Below, piece by piece: positions 35,935 to 47,276 of a DNA stretch of 64,000 nucleotides (its first letter is position 1; every line of letters begins with the position of its first letter). The notes beneath the pieces were generated by a model. That model was given only the letters and a program-made list of their open reading frames with translations. It made no database searches and was not told the origin of the DNA. The DNA comes from Monosporascus cannonballus. Its lineage: Eukaryota > Ascomycota > Sordariomycetes > Xylariales. The stretch covers positions 221,338-285,337 of the forward strand of contig QJNS01000084.1 in the NCBI GenBank assembly GCA_004154925.1, given 5' to 3'. The position numbers and the translations under genes were made by a program.

Positions 35935-37722
35935 CCCTGCTCCGTCCAGGGCGGGTACTTACTTGGACAATGAGTCACATTTCCCATCTTACGGATCCCG
36001 CGTTAGGACTATCACGAGGCATCCCATCGAGAACACGGAATGGGGATGAGATGCAGGCAGCGCCCAGTCGCGGACACACCCCCCTGCAGCTTGCCAGCCG
36101 CCGCTCAAGATGGAGACATGACCAATAGGGGAGTCCCATTAGGGGTTCGTCGAGAGAGTTCTTTGTGCCGTCACCAACCGCCACAGCCAGCGTTGGTTCG
36201 AATACGAAATCACCATTAGTTGATTAGTTGGCGGTTTACGCCGCTCACATCAGCCGGGTTCAGCTTCGCTAACAATGACGTTGGCCAATGGTGCCTGTCA
36301 TATATCGAGCACACCATGGTAAGAAAATAAGGCGAGGCCCCGAATTTATGTCAGATCGGGGCGGTATATGCGGTGAGAGCGTGGAAAATTGGCTGCATCT
36401 GACTGTTATGTCGGGTTACACAGTCTAGTGTTTTTACTTCAATACCTCGGGACCACTTTATTAGCCAAAGATTACCTTGCGCCATCTAGGCTGCCTTTAA
36501 AGGTGTAGAGCTATTTTTACATCGCGGCTTCCTATGTACTCTCCGATCAACAGGAAGCAGTTTTACCACCCTCGTTGCCGTTGCCAGCCGCTCCAAGGAA
36601 GGTTTATGCGACCCCTAAATATCGCTAATATCTGGATTCGCGCTGCCCTGTGAAAGCAGGAGATTGATAGTCCCCTTATGTCCGCTCTTTTCTGGCTATA
36701 GACGCGCTATTATTTTATATAATTTCTCTACGTTGCTATTAATACTGTGGATTAGCAATTTATCGGCAATACTACTACGCTCCTTCTAAGTGGAGCGGGA
36801 AAATGGTTTGCTTATCCTCTTCTGTACTATATTAGGGGAGTATGTTAGATTCTTATGTACTCCGATACGGACTGACTCTTTCTAGTACCCTGCTCACGGG
36901 ATTCTCCAGTGTAGTTTTGGTGTCGACTGTTCTGACTTTGTATCTTCCCGAATATTCTTAGTCTACTGTGGACGTGGACTAGCGAAGGAGCTGATACTTG
37001 TGTGTTTACCGTATGGACTCATCGATATCAGATGAACTTAGAAAACCGGGGCGGGGGAGAGGGGGTGGCTGGTTTGATAGTATAAATAAAAGTCACTTTT
37101 CATGTTCTCTCCATAGACGGGAGCCTCAGTCTCAGAGCATCGCATTTCAGTTCACCCCACAGGAAATTCTTTCTCGGCAGAGCCGCAAAGCCATTCCTTA
37201 TCGTGGGTTTGGACTTCTTGACCTCCTCTGGGAGTCTTTCTGGTACCTGAGAGCGGCGGACTTATAGCCCGCTATAGCCTAGGATCCCCGAAAAAGGTGC
37301 TTACTCGATCAATGCATCGCGTATTCGTAGGGTAAGGTGTGTTGACAAAGAATAGAAGTTGGCACAAGGACAGTGACAGAGAATGGGTGACTACGTGGAC
37401 GTGGTATTAAAAGCCAACGCTATGTCTATGGTATTCGCCTCGCGGCTGGTGTCTATCTCTCTGTCTATCTGGGTATCGCGGGGATATTTGCGAAGCAACC
37501 GGGAATGAGGCTGAACGAGTTTTGCCCCTAACCTGTGCAAGATGTGAGTATCAGAATGTAAAACTGAGGGATCCGTGACCGCCCTGAAAAGTGCTTCCTG
37601 GACATCATGTAGGCCTCCTACGTATACGGTAACTGCAATCCGTGCCCCCAAAATTCCTGGATTAGTTCCGCGGAACCCGAGACCATAACACGCCATCCAA
37701 GCAGGACGCGCAGGCCATCCAT
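35935..37722. other. Intergenic region, nothing recognised
   Basis: Separates the peroxidase start from the end of the Arb1 gene. Short frames on both strands lack motifs and plausible splice partners. A purine-rich G run lies near 37048-37066. No RNA gene or terminal repeat seen. Confidence 0.4.
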
Positions 37723-39569
37723 CTAGTCATCATCGCCCGCGAGGAGGCGGTCCATAGCCTTCTCCTCGGCCCCCGGGTTCGCGACACTGGGCGGCGGGCG
37801 CTCGTTGGGGACGGGGTCCTTCCACTTGGCCATGAGGGCCTGGGGCAGGAAGGTGTCGAAGGAGACGCGGATGTCGAGGACCTCCCTGATAATTCGAACG
37901 CGGACGCCACCGACGTCCAGCTCGCACACGGTGAGTCGGAGCTTCATGCCGCGCTCCAGCTTCGCCAGCAGCTCGTCCTCGAGCAGGTACTCCTCCGCCG
38001 GGGCGTCGCTGAGGTCTACCTCGTCGGGCCGCGGCAGGTTGTCATAGCCGTGCTCGATAATGGCCGGGCGTAGGACGGCCCTGCCCACGGGCCTGACCTT
38101 GTCCTGGAGCTGCATCTGCGCGAGCTGCTCCTCAAGGACCTTCTTGTGCTTGTGTCGGGGGCGAATGATGTCGCGCACCTCGTAGGTCTCCTCCTTGGTG
38201 GCGAGGAAGCGGATCGAGGCCGGGTCTTCCATGGGCCCAGCGAGCCTCTTGCGCTCCTCTGGGTCGTCGCATGTGTCGAGAACAGTGAGCCGGAAAGCGA
38301 CGAGCTTGTCGAAGTTCTCTGGCTTGTCGAGGTCGTCGACGGCGCGCTCATCGCCGCAGAAGAGCGACGCCGCGGCGCCGTTAAAGATGCCGGGCAGCTC
38401 GTGGACCAGCTCGTGCGTGGCGCGCATCTCAAGCGGCGCGATGTCGCAGATGTTGCGCGCAGCCATGACGTTATGGGCGTACTCTGGGCAGGCATCGTGC
38501 TGCAGCACGTAGTTCAGGAAGTTCTTGATGAGCTTGGAGGCTTTCTCGATGGCCACCTCGTCGTACATGTAGATGTCGATGATGGTGCGGGAGCTACAGC
38601 GGCCATGTTAAAACCGCATATGGCCTAGGTCCGCATTCGAATTGGTCGACCTACAGAAAGCCCTTGACGACGCCCTCGAAGTCAACCTCCCAGTGTTCGT
38701 CCTCGCCAAATTCGTAAAAACGACTACCCGCCCCTCCGATGAAATCGACCGCAGTCATCGTGCGGATCTGGTCCTTGTCTGCCTCGGCCAGTGCCTCGGT
38801 ATCCATGGCCATACCGGTAAACTGTCGCGGTTGCGAGTCGATTCCTCCCATGAACAGATACTTGTTGAACATTTGGGTCTGTTCCTGGTCCATTCTACGA
38901 CGCGCTCGATAGCGTTGGATACATTCCTCCATGCGGCTATAGCATTCAGTGAGTAGGGCGACACGCAAGGCAGAGACGGTATGTTTCTCACTCGCAAAAT
39001 GGACGGGATCTGGTCAATGTCAGTCGGAAGTCCTCGAGAGTATGAGTCGGTGCTCTTACTGGCTATAGGTGTCCTTTTCCTCTGCTGCCTCCGCCGGAGT
39101 GATAGGCGGGTCGGCATAATATTCTGCTTCTATGTCAGACGGAACATCATAGCGCTGCACGGGGGCTGCTACCTTCGAAGCCACTGGCGTTCCTGTGGCC
39201 GGTCAAGCCTCCCTTCCTCTTGCTCCTCTTCTTTCTCTTCTTGACCGGCTCACCAGCATCATCTCCAACAGTAACGGGGACATCACCAGCGCCTTCCGGA
39301 GCAGCTATACCGTTATCGGCTGGTGCATTCTCCCCATCGTGCGAACCCTCGTCACCGCTCGAGCCCGGGAGTGGTCCTTTGGGGGGGGAAGACTGGTCCG
39401 CGCCTTTGCTAGCTGCATCCGTGTCTTTCTGGGCGGTGTCACTAGTGCCACCCGGATGTCCTTCCATGGTCGCGCCAACCTTCGTGTCCTTGGGCTGTGC
39501 AACCAAGTTTCCAGTCTTCGTGACTCCCTCGCAGGGCCCCCCAGATCGGTCCACGGCTATATCCGCCAT
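37723..39569 (-). CDS. arb1: Arb1-like subunit of the Argonaute siRNA chaperone complex
   Basis: Arb1 family protein. In Schizosaccharomyces pombe Arb1 with Arb2 and Ago1 forms the ARC complex, which holds duplex siRNA and is needed for H3K9 methylation and heterochromatin. Five exons: 39569-39173, 39129-39060, 39009-38992 (an 18-nt micro-exon), 38936-38655, 38593-37723; 545 residues. The first exon encodes a low-complexity acidic/polar region ending in a Lys/Arg cluster (KKRKKRSKRK) followed by ASGFE. After splicing come the conserved YYADPPITP block, an SRPF/RM-ECIQRYRARRR block, QMFNKYLFMGGID and RQFTGM, all typical of the family. The C-terminal exon continues the family domain and ends in an acidic DDD. 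The model is supported by phase agreement at all four junctions. The first intron (43 nt) is very short. Likely nuclear. Not in an operon-like arrangement; divergent from the kinase gene 2.2 kb away. Confidence 0.9.
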
Positions 39570-41735
39570 GGCTGTGACCGTTGATGCGTGGTCTAGGGGG
39601 ATAGTTAGTAGCTGCGGATTACAGTGAGATGAAGGTTTAGATGCAACGTGCAAGCGTAGCAGCATTCGCCGGCCGATCCTGCCAGCGAGCAATTGTTACC
39701 TCTAGGCAGCCTCAAGTAGAGTAGTAGTAAAAGCGACTGGAAAGGGTAGGGTCTTGCACTTGTGGTCTAATGAGGGGGGAACCCAAGATCAGTAGTAATG
39801 GTAACAAGAAGCTGAGATGGTCTACCTAGTCAGGAAGTGCCAAGCGTGGATGGATCAAGAAGCTGAGCTCGCTAGGAAGGGGCGATGCTCACAGTATACG
39901 AAAACGGAATACGGGAGCGGCTAATATAGGGAACGAGAGGAGAGTGATGATAAGAAACACCGATCTGATCGGAAAGAGGTCGAAGAGCGGAAGGCTGCTG
40001 CTGGTGAGAAGAAAATGGAAACGTATTCTCACCTCCCTACAGGTCACTGGGTGGTCGCAAACGAAAAGGAAGTCCCAGGTGAGATCCAGTTACCTAGATT
40101 ACGTACAGATGCTAGGCCTCGTTGGTGTGAGTATTGATTGTTGTGAGATTTGCATGCGCGATAGGAGTGGGCATATTGTGTTATTTGTCACAGCCTCACA
40201 AGCTGACAATATAACCCAGTAGCCACCACGCTCAGCCCTGCGGTCTACTGCTGCATCTTGCGTTTGCCAAACAGCATGCTATACTCTGCATGGACTTCTC
40301 AAGACCTTTCACATTGTTGACTGAGACACTTCGTATACTGACTGGGGATACTACTTAGGAATTCCAGAGTAGACGAATGCATACCTACTTAGTAACTGTG
40401 GGATAGCGACTCAGCTCATGCATTTTCCAAAATAGGAGGAAACAACTCAGACAAGGATATCATCGAGTAGCCGATACGATTAGCTTTCGTGATGACATCC
40501 TGCGGCTTCTAACATGAGCCTCCTGGAGGGGCATCGTGGGTTTAGCTGTTAACGGTAGCAGCATATCTGCTGATATGTCTGCAGAGGAATGTCTCACTTT
40601 CAGCGTTCATATGATTAGTAACGTGATCTCGCTCATGTGAGGCAGCTTTGAAATGTGACAAGATGATTAATTCATTTCGGCTGCGACTAGCGGCTATGTT
40701 GAAAGAATCCTCGTCGTATTGATTATAGGAGGGAGTTGGAATAGATGCAGATGTTGGCTTGAATGCTGCAGCAATCAGCCAGAGAACTAACCGAAAGTAA
40801 TGCAGACGAAGGTGGCACTAGAAGGAATGGGGCACTGGTATGTTGAGGACGAGGCGGACATGAAGTCTGATTAGTGATGGGGACGCCTGTCAGTTTCTGC
40901 GAGATGCGACTGGCCTAGGCTGACTGAGGGCCCCTAATTCCAATGTGGCTGAGCACCGCGCAATGGCGAGACGGGTCCAATAAAACTGCCACCCGAGCGG
41001 TCGTCATGCCTGCTGAATGCGCTGGGCAACAAGACATGCAGGCCCTTTTATTGGCCGTCTCGCTGTTCACCTGCAAAGCCGCGGTCAGTCATCGGGCGCT
41101 GCCGGCGCGGGTAATGCGGCGAACCACTGACACATTAATAAAGTACCTAATAGAAGATCGACCAAGATGCGCTAAACCGCCTGCTTGCAGGGGGATTTGG
41201 GATGGGCATTTTCAGGTCCCTTCATTAAACGAAACGGCAATTCCTTTTCCGTGCCTCCCCACCAACGTTACTGCTTGTTACTGCCTCCCTCCTAACGTTA
41301 CTTCGTACAACTTTCTCATTTGTTATCAATGGCAGCGTCCCCTCCTTTTTTCTTCCTCGCAAGTTGAACTTGTAGCATCCTCGTTCAACTGTGGCCATGT
41401 GACAATAGAGCTGATCTTGGAATATATTTCTTTCACCCAGTCTGTCTTATGTTTGTGTGTTTGCTCTTGTGTGTTTCACCAGACTCGACAGCCCCATCTG
41501 CCACATTCACTCTCCTCGCTAGTCTACGGAAACCTATTTAAAGGTCGCCCGCGGACCTACCGTATCGCCACTTTCTTTCTGAGTTTTCCAGTATGCGCAC
41601 GATTTAGATCAAGATTTTTCCAATACCGATAAACTCTAACACTCTGTGTTGACAAGTATGCGAGTGATAACAAGAGGCCCTGGTAGTAGAGGTAGCCCAA
41701 TTAGGGATCGAGAGATTCCCAAGCATAGCGACCTT
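39570..41735. other. Divergent intergenic region between Arb1 and kinase genes
   Basis: About 2.2 kb serving both divergent promoters. A TATTTAAA box at 41535-41542 lies some 195 bp before the kinase start in a pyrimidine-rich stretch. A 229-codon open frame at 40943-41632 has no recognisable motif and probably reflects chance or the kinase leader. Nothing else identified. Confidence 0.4.
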
Positions 41736-42950
41736 ATGGAATACAACTACGCAGTCGCCGGACAGTCAGTTTCCCCCCGGTCATACGCCACATCGTGGAA
41801 ACCCACCCTGACATCTCACAGCGCGGGCACAATGTGCGACGCAGACGGCGAGCTCTTCATCAAGCCCTGTACACAGGCCGAAGTCGACTTCTACGAGTCG
41901 GCGCATCAGTCGCATCCCGATTTCGCTGCGATTATGCCTACGTACATCGGCACGCTAGCTTTGACCGAAACAACCGACCAGGCAGAAATACGCGCGCAGA
42001 TCCCCGACCTCGTCGAACACGCAGATATTCCTCCCCACCTTAAGGAGGAGATCCAGTCGCATCTGCACCTGGACAAGCGGCGGGCTATAGAAGCGGCCTC
42101 TGCGAAGAAGCCCCTGGTTGACAATGGGGGGGTGCCCAACAGGACGAGGAAGATTACGACGGACCGCGCGGTGGTGCTGGACAATGCATCTTGGGGCTAC
42201 AAGCGGCCAAATATCCTGGATGCGAAGCTGGGTCTTCGCCTATGGGCGGACGATGCGCCACAGCAGAAAAAGGACCGCTTTAACCAAATCGCCGCCGAGA
42301 CCACACACAAGAACTTCGGGTTTCGTGTTGCCGGCATGAGGGTATACAGAGGCTCCGCAGACGAGTCGGGGCTAGACGAGGAGGGTTACAGAATCTACGA
42401 CAAGGACTGGGGAAGACTTACCGTCAAGGACGCGAATCTACTGGATTCACTCAAGAAGTTCATCTTCAACGAGGCCGCCGGGATCGACCGGGAACTCGGC
42501 AAGTACGTAGCCGGCCGGTTTGCGAAGGATCTTCGACATATACAGAGCGTGTTTGAGAACGAGGAAAGCCGGATGTTCTCGTCCAGTCTCCTCTTCGTCT
42601 TCGAAGGCGACGGGGATGCGCTTCGAGCGGCCATCGAGGAGGAGAAGTCTTTGCTGGCAGCGAGCGAAGCAGCGGCGAAGGCCGGCAACGTCGTCGTGCC
42701 CGCTAACCTTAGAGTGGATAGCGGCATCGGCATCAGCGAAGAGGAGCTAGCCCAAGGCCAGACAGTCATAACTGTGAACTTAGACGACGACGATTTCGAT
42801 GATGAAGACGGGGTGGACCTCCCCAGGATCCATGGCGTCAAGATTATCGATTTTGCGCATGCCGAATGGAAACCCGGCCAAGGCCCAGATGAGAACGTAC
42901 TCAAAGGCATCCGGAGTCTGGCCCAACTATTCGAGGAGATGTCTAAGTAG
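41736..42950 (+). CDS. IPK2: Inositol polyphosphate multikinase (IPK family, Arg82/Ipk2-like)
   Basis: Phosphorylates soluble inositol phosphates (IP3 to IP4/IP5) and in yeast also acts in arginine-responsive transcription. The conserved PxxxDxKxG signature appears as PNILDAKLG (about residues 139-147), the SSLLFVFEG segment lies near 263-271, and the metal-binding IDFAHA near 352-357. The gene is open without interruption, but family alignment calls for an intron at 41765-41821 (GTCAGT donor, CTCACAG acceptor): removing it turns a non-conserved 19-residue insert into AVAGHAGTMCD, the family's N-lobe motif. With the intron and the ATG at 41736 the protein is 385 residues; an upstream in-frame ATG at 41661 is possible. 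An acidic DDDDFDDEDG loop precedes the metal site. Nuclear and cytosolic in relatives. Followed 580 bp downstream by a Pogo-type transposon. Confidence 0.92.
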   Translation: MEYNYAVAGQSVSPRSYATSWKPTLTSHSAGTMCDADGELFIKPCTQAEVDFYESAHQSHPDFAAIMPTYIGTLALTETTDQAEIRAQIPDLVEHADIPPHLKEEIQSHLHLDKRRAIEAASAKKPLVDNGGVPNRTRKITTDRAVVLDNASWGYKRPNILDAKLGLRLWADDAPQQKKDRFNQIAAETTHKNFGFRVAGMRVYRGSADESGLDEEGYRIYDKDWGRLTVKDANLLDSLKKFIFNEAAGIDRELGKYVAGRFAKDLRHIQSVFENEESRMFSSSLLFVFEGDGDALRAAIEEEKSLLAASEAAAKAGNVVVPANLRVDSGIGISEEELAQGQTVITVNLDDDDFDDEDGVDLPRIHGVKIIDFAHAEWKPGQGPDENVLKGIRSLAQLFEEMSK

Positions 42951-43530
42951 TACCAGGCATGGGCTATCAGACCGTGGGGGCATGACACAGAGAGCAATAA
43001 AACAAACTCGATACATCGAGGTGCGCGCGCACCGAGTTAGATGGCACGCATGAAGATGGAGGCGGGATGATGATATCCCGAGATCATACATCGTGGTTAC
43101 CCGGAGTTTTGCTCTCACAAAGATTATACCCATTGTTGCATGCATTTTACGAGGGTGTACTGCTCTCGTGGTATGCGATATCCGTTTTCTCCCCTTTCTA
43201 TAGAGTTGGTTTCCCCCATAAGACGAATTCATGATGCATATGATATAACTTCTGGGTCCTATCAAAATACTCGCTATCTCAATATCGGTTGGCGACCGGG
43301 CTTATAGAGTTGGAGTAACTCCCACGGACGCTTACTTGTTACCGGAATAGGAGGTCTCCCTCTTGCCCCAGAAAAGCCCCAAAGAAGCCGTCAGTCACCC
43401 TTACCTAATGTCCATATTCTACGGCGCCTCCCGTGCCCGTATTACACGCCGGCACTGCCCCACCAGCACCAACCACTGTACTGTACCATACATAGGCAGG
43501 TAGCTACGAGTTAACGTTGCTAGGTACCTA
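42951..43530. other. Short intergenic region before the transposon
   Basis: Normal composition, no recognised gene. An ATGCATTT-type stretch and AT runs near 42999 (CAATAAAA) may serve kinase mRNA 3' processing. The last two bases, TA at 43529-43530, are the transposon's target duplication. Confidence 0.4.
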
Positions 43531-45358
43531 ACCTCGGACCCCACCTAATGAATTACCCTAGCAATGAATAAGACTTTTCTCCACAACCACCACCACCCCT
43601 TATAATAACACTCTGCGATAACTCCACAACCCTTTAGTTAATTGATTTCGGGTAAAGATGGTTGGTTTCGACCGTAAGCGCAGAATTCAGGATGTTAAGG
43701 ACTTTATTGCGGAAGGTGGTTCCGAGGCCCTGGCGAGCGCGCGATTCGAGATACCCCAGTCGACCCTGTTATACCGCGTCTATGGCACTAAACCGCGTTC
43801 CGAAGCCCAAAGTAACGCGCGTAAATTGTCGGATCAAAAAAAATTAAATTTGTTAATTGGATATTGCATGAAGAAATATGCGGCCGCGCCCTTATAAAGA
43901 TCTAGGTCCGTCAGATGGCAAAAGCCCTATTGGGCCCTAAAGGGACCGTCGGGAAGAATTGGATTAATCGTTTTATCGCACGTTATGATAAGATATATAC
44001 GAAGAAAATACGAATTATGTTCCGGGACCGTTTAAAGGTACGCGATCGCGACGATATCCGCAAGTTTTTCTTTTTCCTTGTTGCCGTCCGAACCAAATAT
44101 AAAATTAAGGTTGCGAACGAATATAATATGGATAAAACGGGCGTTTAAAAGGGGGAATAAACTAATGGAACGGTCGTAGGATTTTCGGAAACGGTTTACG
44201 TAAGGCTTAGAGAATCGGGGGCAACGTTATGGGTATTTATTTTCGAATATATCGGCTTTATATACGGGAAAGTTACGGCCGCATATGTTTTCAATAGTTT
44301 TACCGTTTAAAAATAATAATTATCCGAAAATATCGAAAAAGCCGAATATACGGTAATTCCGAAAGGGTAAATTAATAACGTTATTACGTTAAAATGGTTA
44401 AAAAAAATTTCCGGAAATTAAACCTTATTTTTATAATAAATAATAATTATTTATCCTAAATGGCCATATTACATATATATCCTTTGCTTTTATGTAAAAA
44501 TACTTTAAAAATAAGGTCGCCCTTATATATTTTTTATCTTATTCGAATAATAACCTTTAATTACTTAACGTTGCCGTATTTTCCGTACTTAAAAAGGAAT
44601 ATTATATTATTTTGCGAAAGGCCGGCGGATTATTCGTAATAATTTCCGAATATAAATACCGTATATTAAAAGCGTATCGCGAAATTGCCGAAATCGCCTT
44701 TACCAATAAGAATATTAAATCTGGATAATATTATACCAGTTTGCTTTTTTTTAGACCCGAAGTAATATTAAGGGATCCTGAAATAATATTTTAGCCGGCC
44801 TTTAAACCGAAAATATTTCCGGAATAAGTAATTAATAATTAAAATAAAGTCGTATATATTTTTATATGGCCTTAAAGCTATGGAAAAGTATGCAAACGGC
44901 TTTATGCAATTAGGCGGAAACGTTTCGCGATGTACGGAAGATGGTAATTAAAGCTGTTAAGGGGCTTGATAATCTTAATACCGAAAACGTTATTTTCCGC
45001 TATAATAATTAATTCCTGCGAGCGAAATTCGAAAAATACGAAGGTTGCAAACGCCAAATTGTTATTAAGTAACCGAATAAGATTTTTGCGAATTTATCAG
45101 ATATCAGGTCGGCTGAGGACAAAGTTATTAAGCATTTAAAGCTTATAAAGGTTGGTGATTAAGTTTTAATTGATAGTTATATTAAAAAGCAGCTTGTTAA
45201 AAAAAGGCAGCGCAAATCTAAATAACCTAAATAGCTTTATTTTATTAAGAAATACGTTATTGCGTTATTAAAAGGCTTTGGAACATGCAGATTACTATTA
45301 ATTTGTATGTGTTTTGGCTATTCATTGCTAGGGTAATTCATTAGGTGGGGTCCGAGGT
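43531..45358 (+). mobile_element. Pogo/Fot1-type DNA transposon with perfect inverted repeats
   Basis: Perfect 40-bp terminal inverted repeats (43531-43570 and 45319-45358), beginning ACCTCGGACCCC, are flanked by TA duplications (43529-43530, 45359-45360). Length 1828 bp. The transposase on the plus strand starts at 43658 with a Psq-type helix-turn-helix (residues 1 to about 50), then a CENP-B/Tc5-type domain containing VGKNWINRF, then NMDKTGV, the region of the first catalytic Asp. The terminal repeats and first 370 bp look unmutated, while 44200-45250 is AT-rich with stops and only traces of the DDE domain. Its TIR sequence is unrelated to that of the 2359-4295 element, so these are two families. 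Confidence 0.92.
43658..44148 (+). pseudogene. Frameshifted 5' part of a Pogo-type transposase
   Basis: Two open pieces (43658-43897 and 43915-44148) in different frames belong to one protein. The first has the N-terminal helix-turn-helix (FEIPQSTLLYRVYG). Around 43890-43914 the expected PYKDL then VRQMAKALLG is split by one or two single-base shifts. The second piece carries VGKNWINRFIARYD, a KIRI segment and YNMDKTGV, where functional relatives have NMDETG. Downstream a NGTVVGFS...W segment near 44160-44260 is still readable, then decay. The full family protein is about 500-560 residues; this copy cannot make it. Confidence 0.85.
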
Positions 45359-45586
45359 TAGTATGTTCTTGTTGCCCCTGGTTGCCCCGCTATGGTGCAT
45401 CATTAGCGCTCTGCATTCGCAAATGCTTATATTCAGTAGGCGCTGTCGCTGAGCAGGGAGCTTTCCAATCCCCCCATTCCTGGACTTGAAGCGTCCAATT
45501 GACGGATGTTTCGACCTTTTTAGCCTCACGTCTCTCGCCCTTTTCTCCCTTGACTCGTCTTTGATGTATAATGAACTAATGCGAAC

Positions 45587-47276
45587 ATGTCGATCCCGGG
45601 CTTAGGGCAGATCGCCCCGACAGTGAGTTCAATCTTCACGTCACAGTCCCGCCCAAGGATATGCCCATCGGCTAAATCAGACCGCCTACACAGACAGCCC
45701 CGAGCGCTGCGACGGCCTCGACCACGCCGCCGACAGAAACGCACACGCTGCAGCCGTTCTGGGAATACCGCTTCGAGGTGCCGCTCGGCTCGACGCTGAC
45801 GGTCAAGCTCCTCTCCGGCACCGCCGAGAAGGACGGCACCGAGCTGGCCCCCAACACGGCGTACGAGTTCAGCGCCACAAAGTCCAAGATCAACACCTGG
45901 CACGGCTGCACCCTCGAGGTCACCGCCCCCGGCGGCACCAATGCCCCCTTCGACGCCTACATCTCCGAGCCCTCCGCCGAGGAGACCCCGCTCGTCGGCT
46001 ACCTGAACCTGCACTTCAAGCTCGAGGGCATGCGGTCTGCGGCGGCACAGGGACAGGGACGGACAGGCCCGCGCGTCATGGTCGTGGGGCCGCCGAGCGC
46101 GGGCAAGAGCAGCCTCGTCCGGACGCTCGCGGGCTGGGCGACGCGCGTGGGCCGGCAGCCGCTCGTCGTGAACACGGACCCGCGCGAGGGCATGCTGGCG
46201 CTGCCGGGCACGCTGAGCGCCGCGGCCTTCGCGGCCATCCCGGACATCACCAACGACTGGGGCGTGTCTAGCACGCCCATGAGCGGGCCTAGCGCCATCC
46301 CAGTCAAGCTGCCCCTCGCCTACTACTACGGCCTCGAGCGACCGCATGACAACCCGCGCCTCTACAGGAGCGTGTGCGGCGCGCTCGCCGCGGCCGCCAA
46401 CGCGCGCCTCGCCAGCGACCCGGACGCTCGCGCCGCCGGCATGCTCATCGATACGCCCGGCGTCGCGGCCAAGTCCTCCGCCGCCGCCGCCGGGTCCGAG
46501 GTCCTGGAAAATTTGGCGTCCGAGTTCGGCGTTAACATCGTCGTGGTGCTCGGCAGCGAGCGCATGAGCGGCGAGCTCGCGAGACGGTTCGCGGGCCGCA
46601 CGACGGCGAACGGCGAGGCCGTCGGCGTCGTAGGGCTCGCTAAGAGCGGCGGGGTCGTCGAGAGGGACGCTGTCTTCATGCAGGGCGTGCGGGAGCGCGC
46701 CATCCGCGAGTATTTCTTCGGCGACGCCAGGAATACGCTGAGTCCGTTCACGCAGCAGGTCGAGTTTGACGCCTTGTCGGTCTGGAGGGTTAATGCTGGT
46801 ACGTTTGCCTTTGTCAATAACCCGTTTTTCTTCAAACTCGTCCCGGCATTTCAACCCTTTTTCATGCCTCCAGTAATTCGCACCCTACACCATCATCCTA
46901 ACCCACCCTATTTGATTTTCTTTTAAATCCGACCCAACTAACAACCACAGCTCCCTCACCCACCTCTCCAGCCCTCCCCGACAACGATGACAGTCTGTAC
47001 GACCCCGCCGGCACCGTCAACACCACAGCCCCCGACGTAGAGAAGGTGGAGCCGTGCCAGCCGATGCAGAACTGCACGCTGGCCGTCGTATACGCGCCGC
47101 CGACGACGCGCGACCCGTTCCGCGACGACGCCAACGTCATGGGCTTCGTCTACGTGGCCGACGTCGACGAGAAGAAGCGCCGCCTGCGCGTCCTCGCCCC
47201 CGTCAGCGCCCGCCTCGGCGACAGGCCCCTGCTCTGGGGGCCGTGGCCCGAGCCTATGGTTAGTTTGCTCGGGTAG
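45587..47276 (+). CDS. CLP1: Clp1, mRNA 3'-end cleavage and polyadenylation factor subunit
   Basis: Polynucleotide-kinase-fold subunit of cleavage factor IA (with Pcf11), acting in the nucleus in pre-mRNA 3'-end processing; human CLP1 has RNA 5'-kinase activity, while the yeast protein is thought inactive. Exons 45587-45622, 45694-46798 and 46951-47276 give 488 residues, a normal length. The N-terminal beta domain contains LQPFWEYRFEVP; the Walker A motif GPPSAGKSS lies at about 144-152, with TLAGW after it; MLIDTPG lies further on. The first intron (45623-45693) has a GTGAGT donor and CCTACACAG acceptor. The last intron has two in-frame acceptors, at 46950 and 46971; the upstream one is preferred since it gives APSPTSPALP, resembling the family. 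Codons are strongly GC-rich. An AATAAA lies at 47356-47361. The start is only 228 bp from the end of a transposon. A long minus-strand open frame over this gene is a by-product of its GC-rich codons. Confidence 0.93.

Noticed and set aside
36190..36210. Possible tRNA B-box (GGTTCGAATA)
   Set aside because: No matching A-box or cloverleaf could be drawn around it. No tRNA gene was found in the window.
38016..38628. Several long frames overlapping the Arb1 gene on both strands
   Set aside because: They are shadows of the GC-rich last Arb1 exon; only the Arb1 frame joins upstream exons in phase.
40943..41632. 229-codon plus-strand open frame as a gene
   Set aside because: No recognisable motif and rich in Cys/Ser/Leu without pattern; it overlaps the presumed promoter and leader of the kinase gene.
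45526..46854. Minus-strand open frame of 442 codons
   Set aside because: It lies opposite CLP1, has Arg/Ala/Gly-rich low-complexity composition typical of the reverse strand of GC-rich codons, and no domain; CLP1 on the plus strand has clear family motifs.
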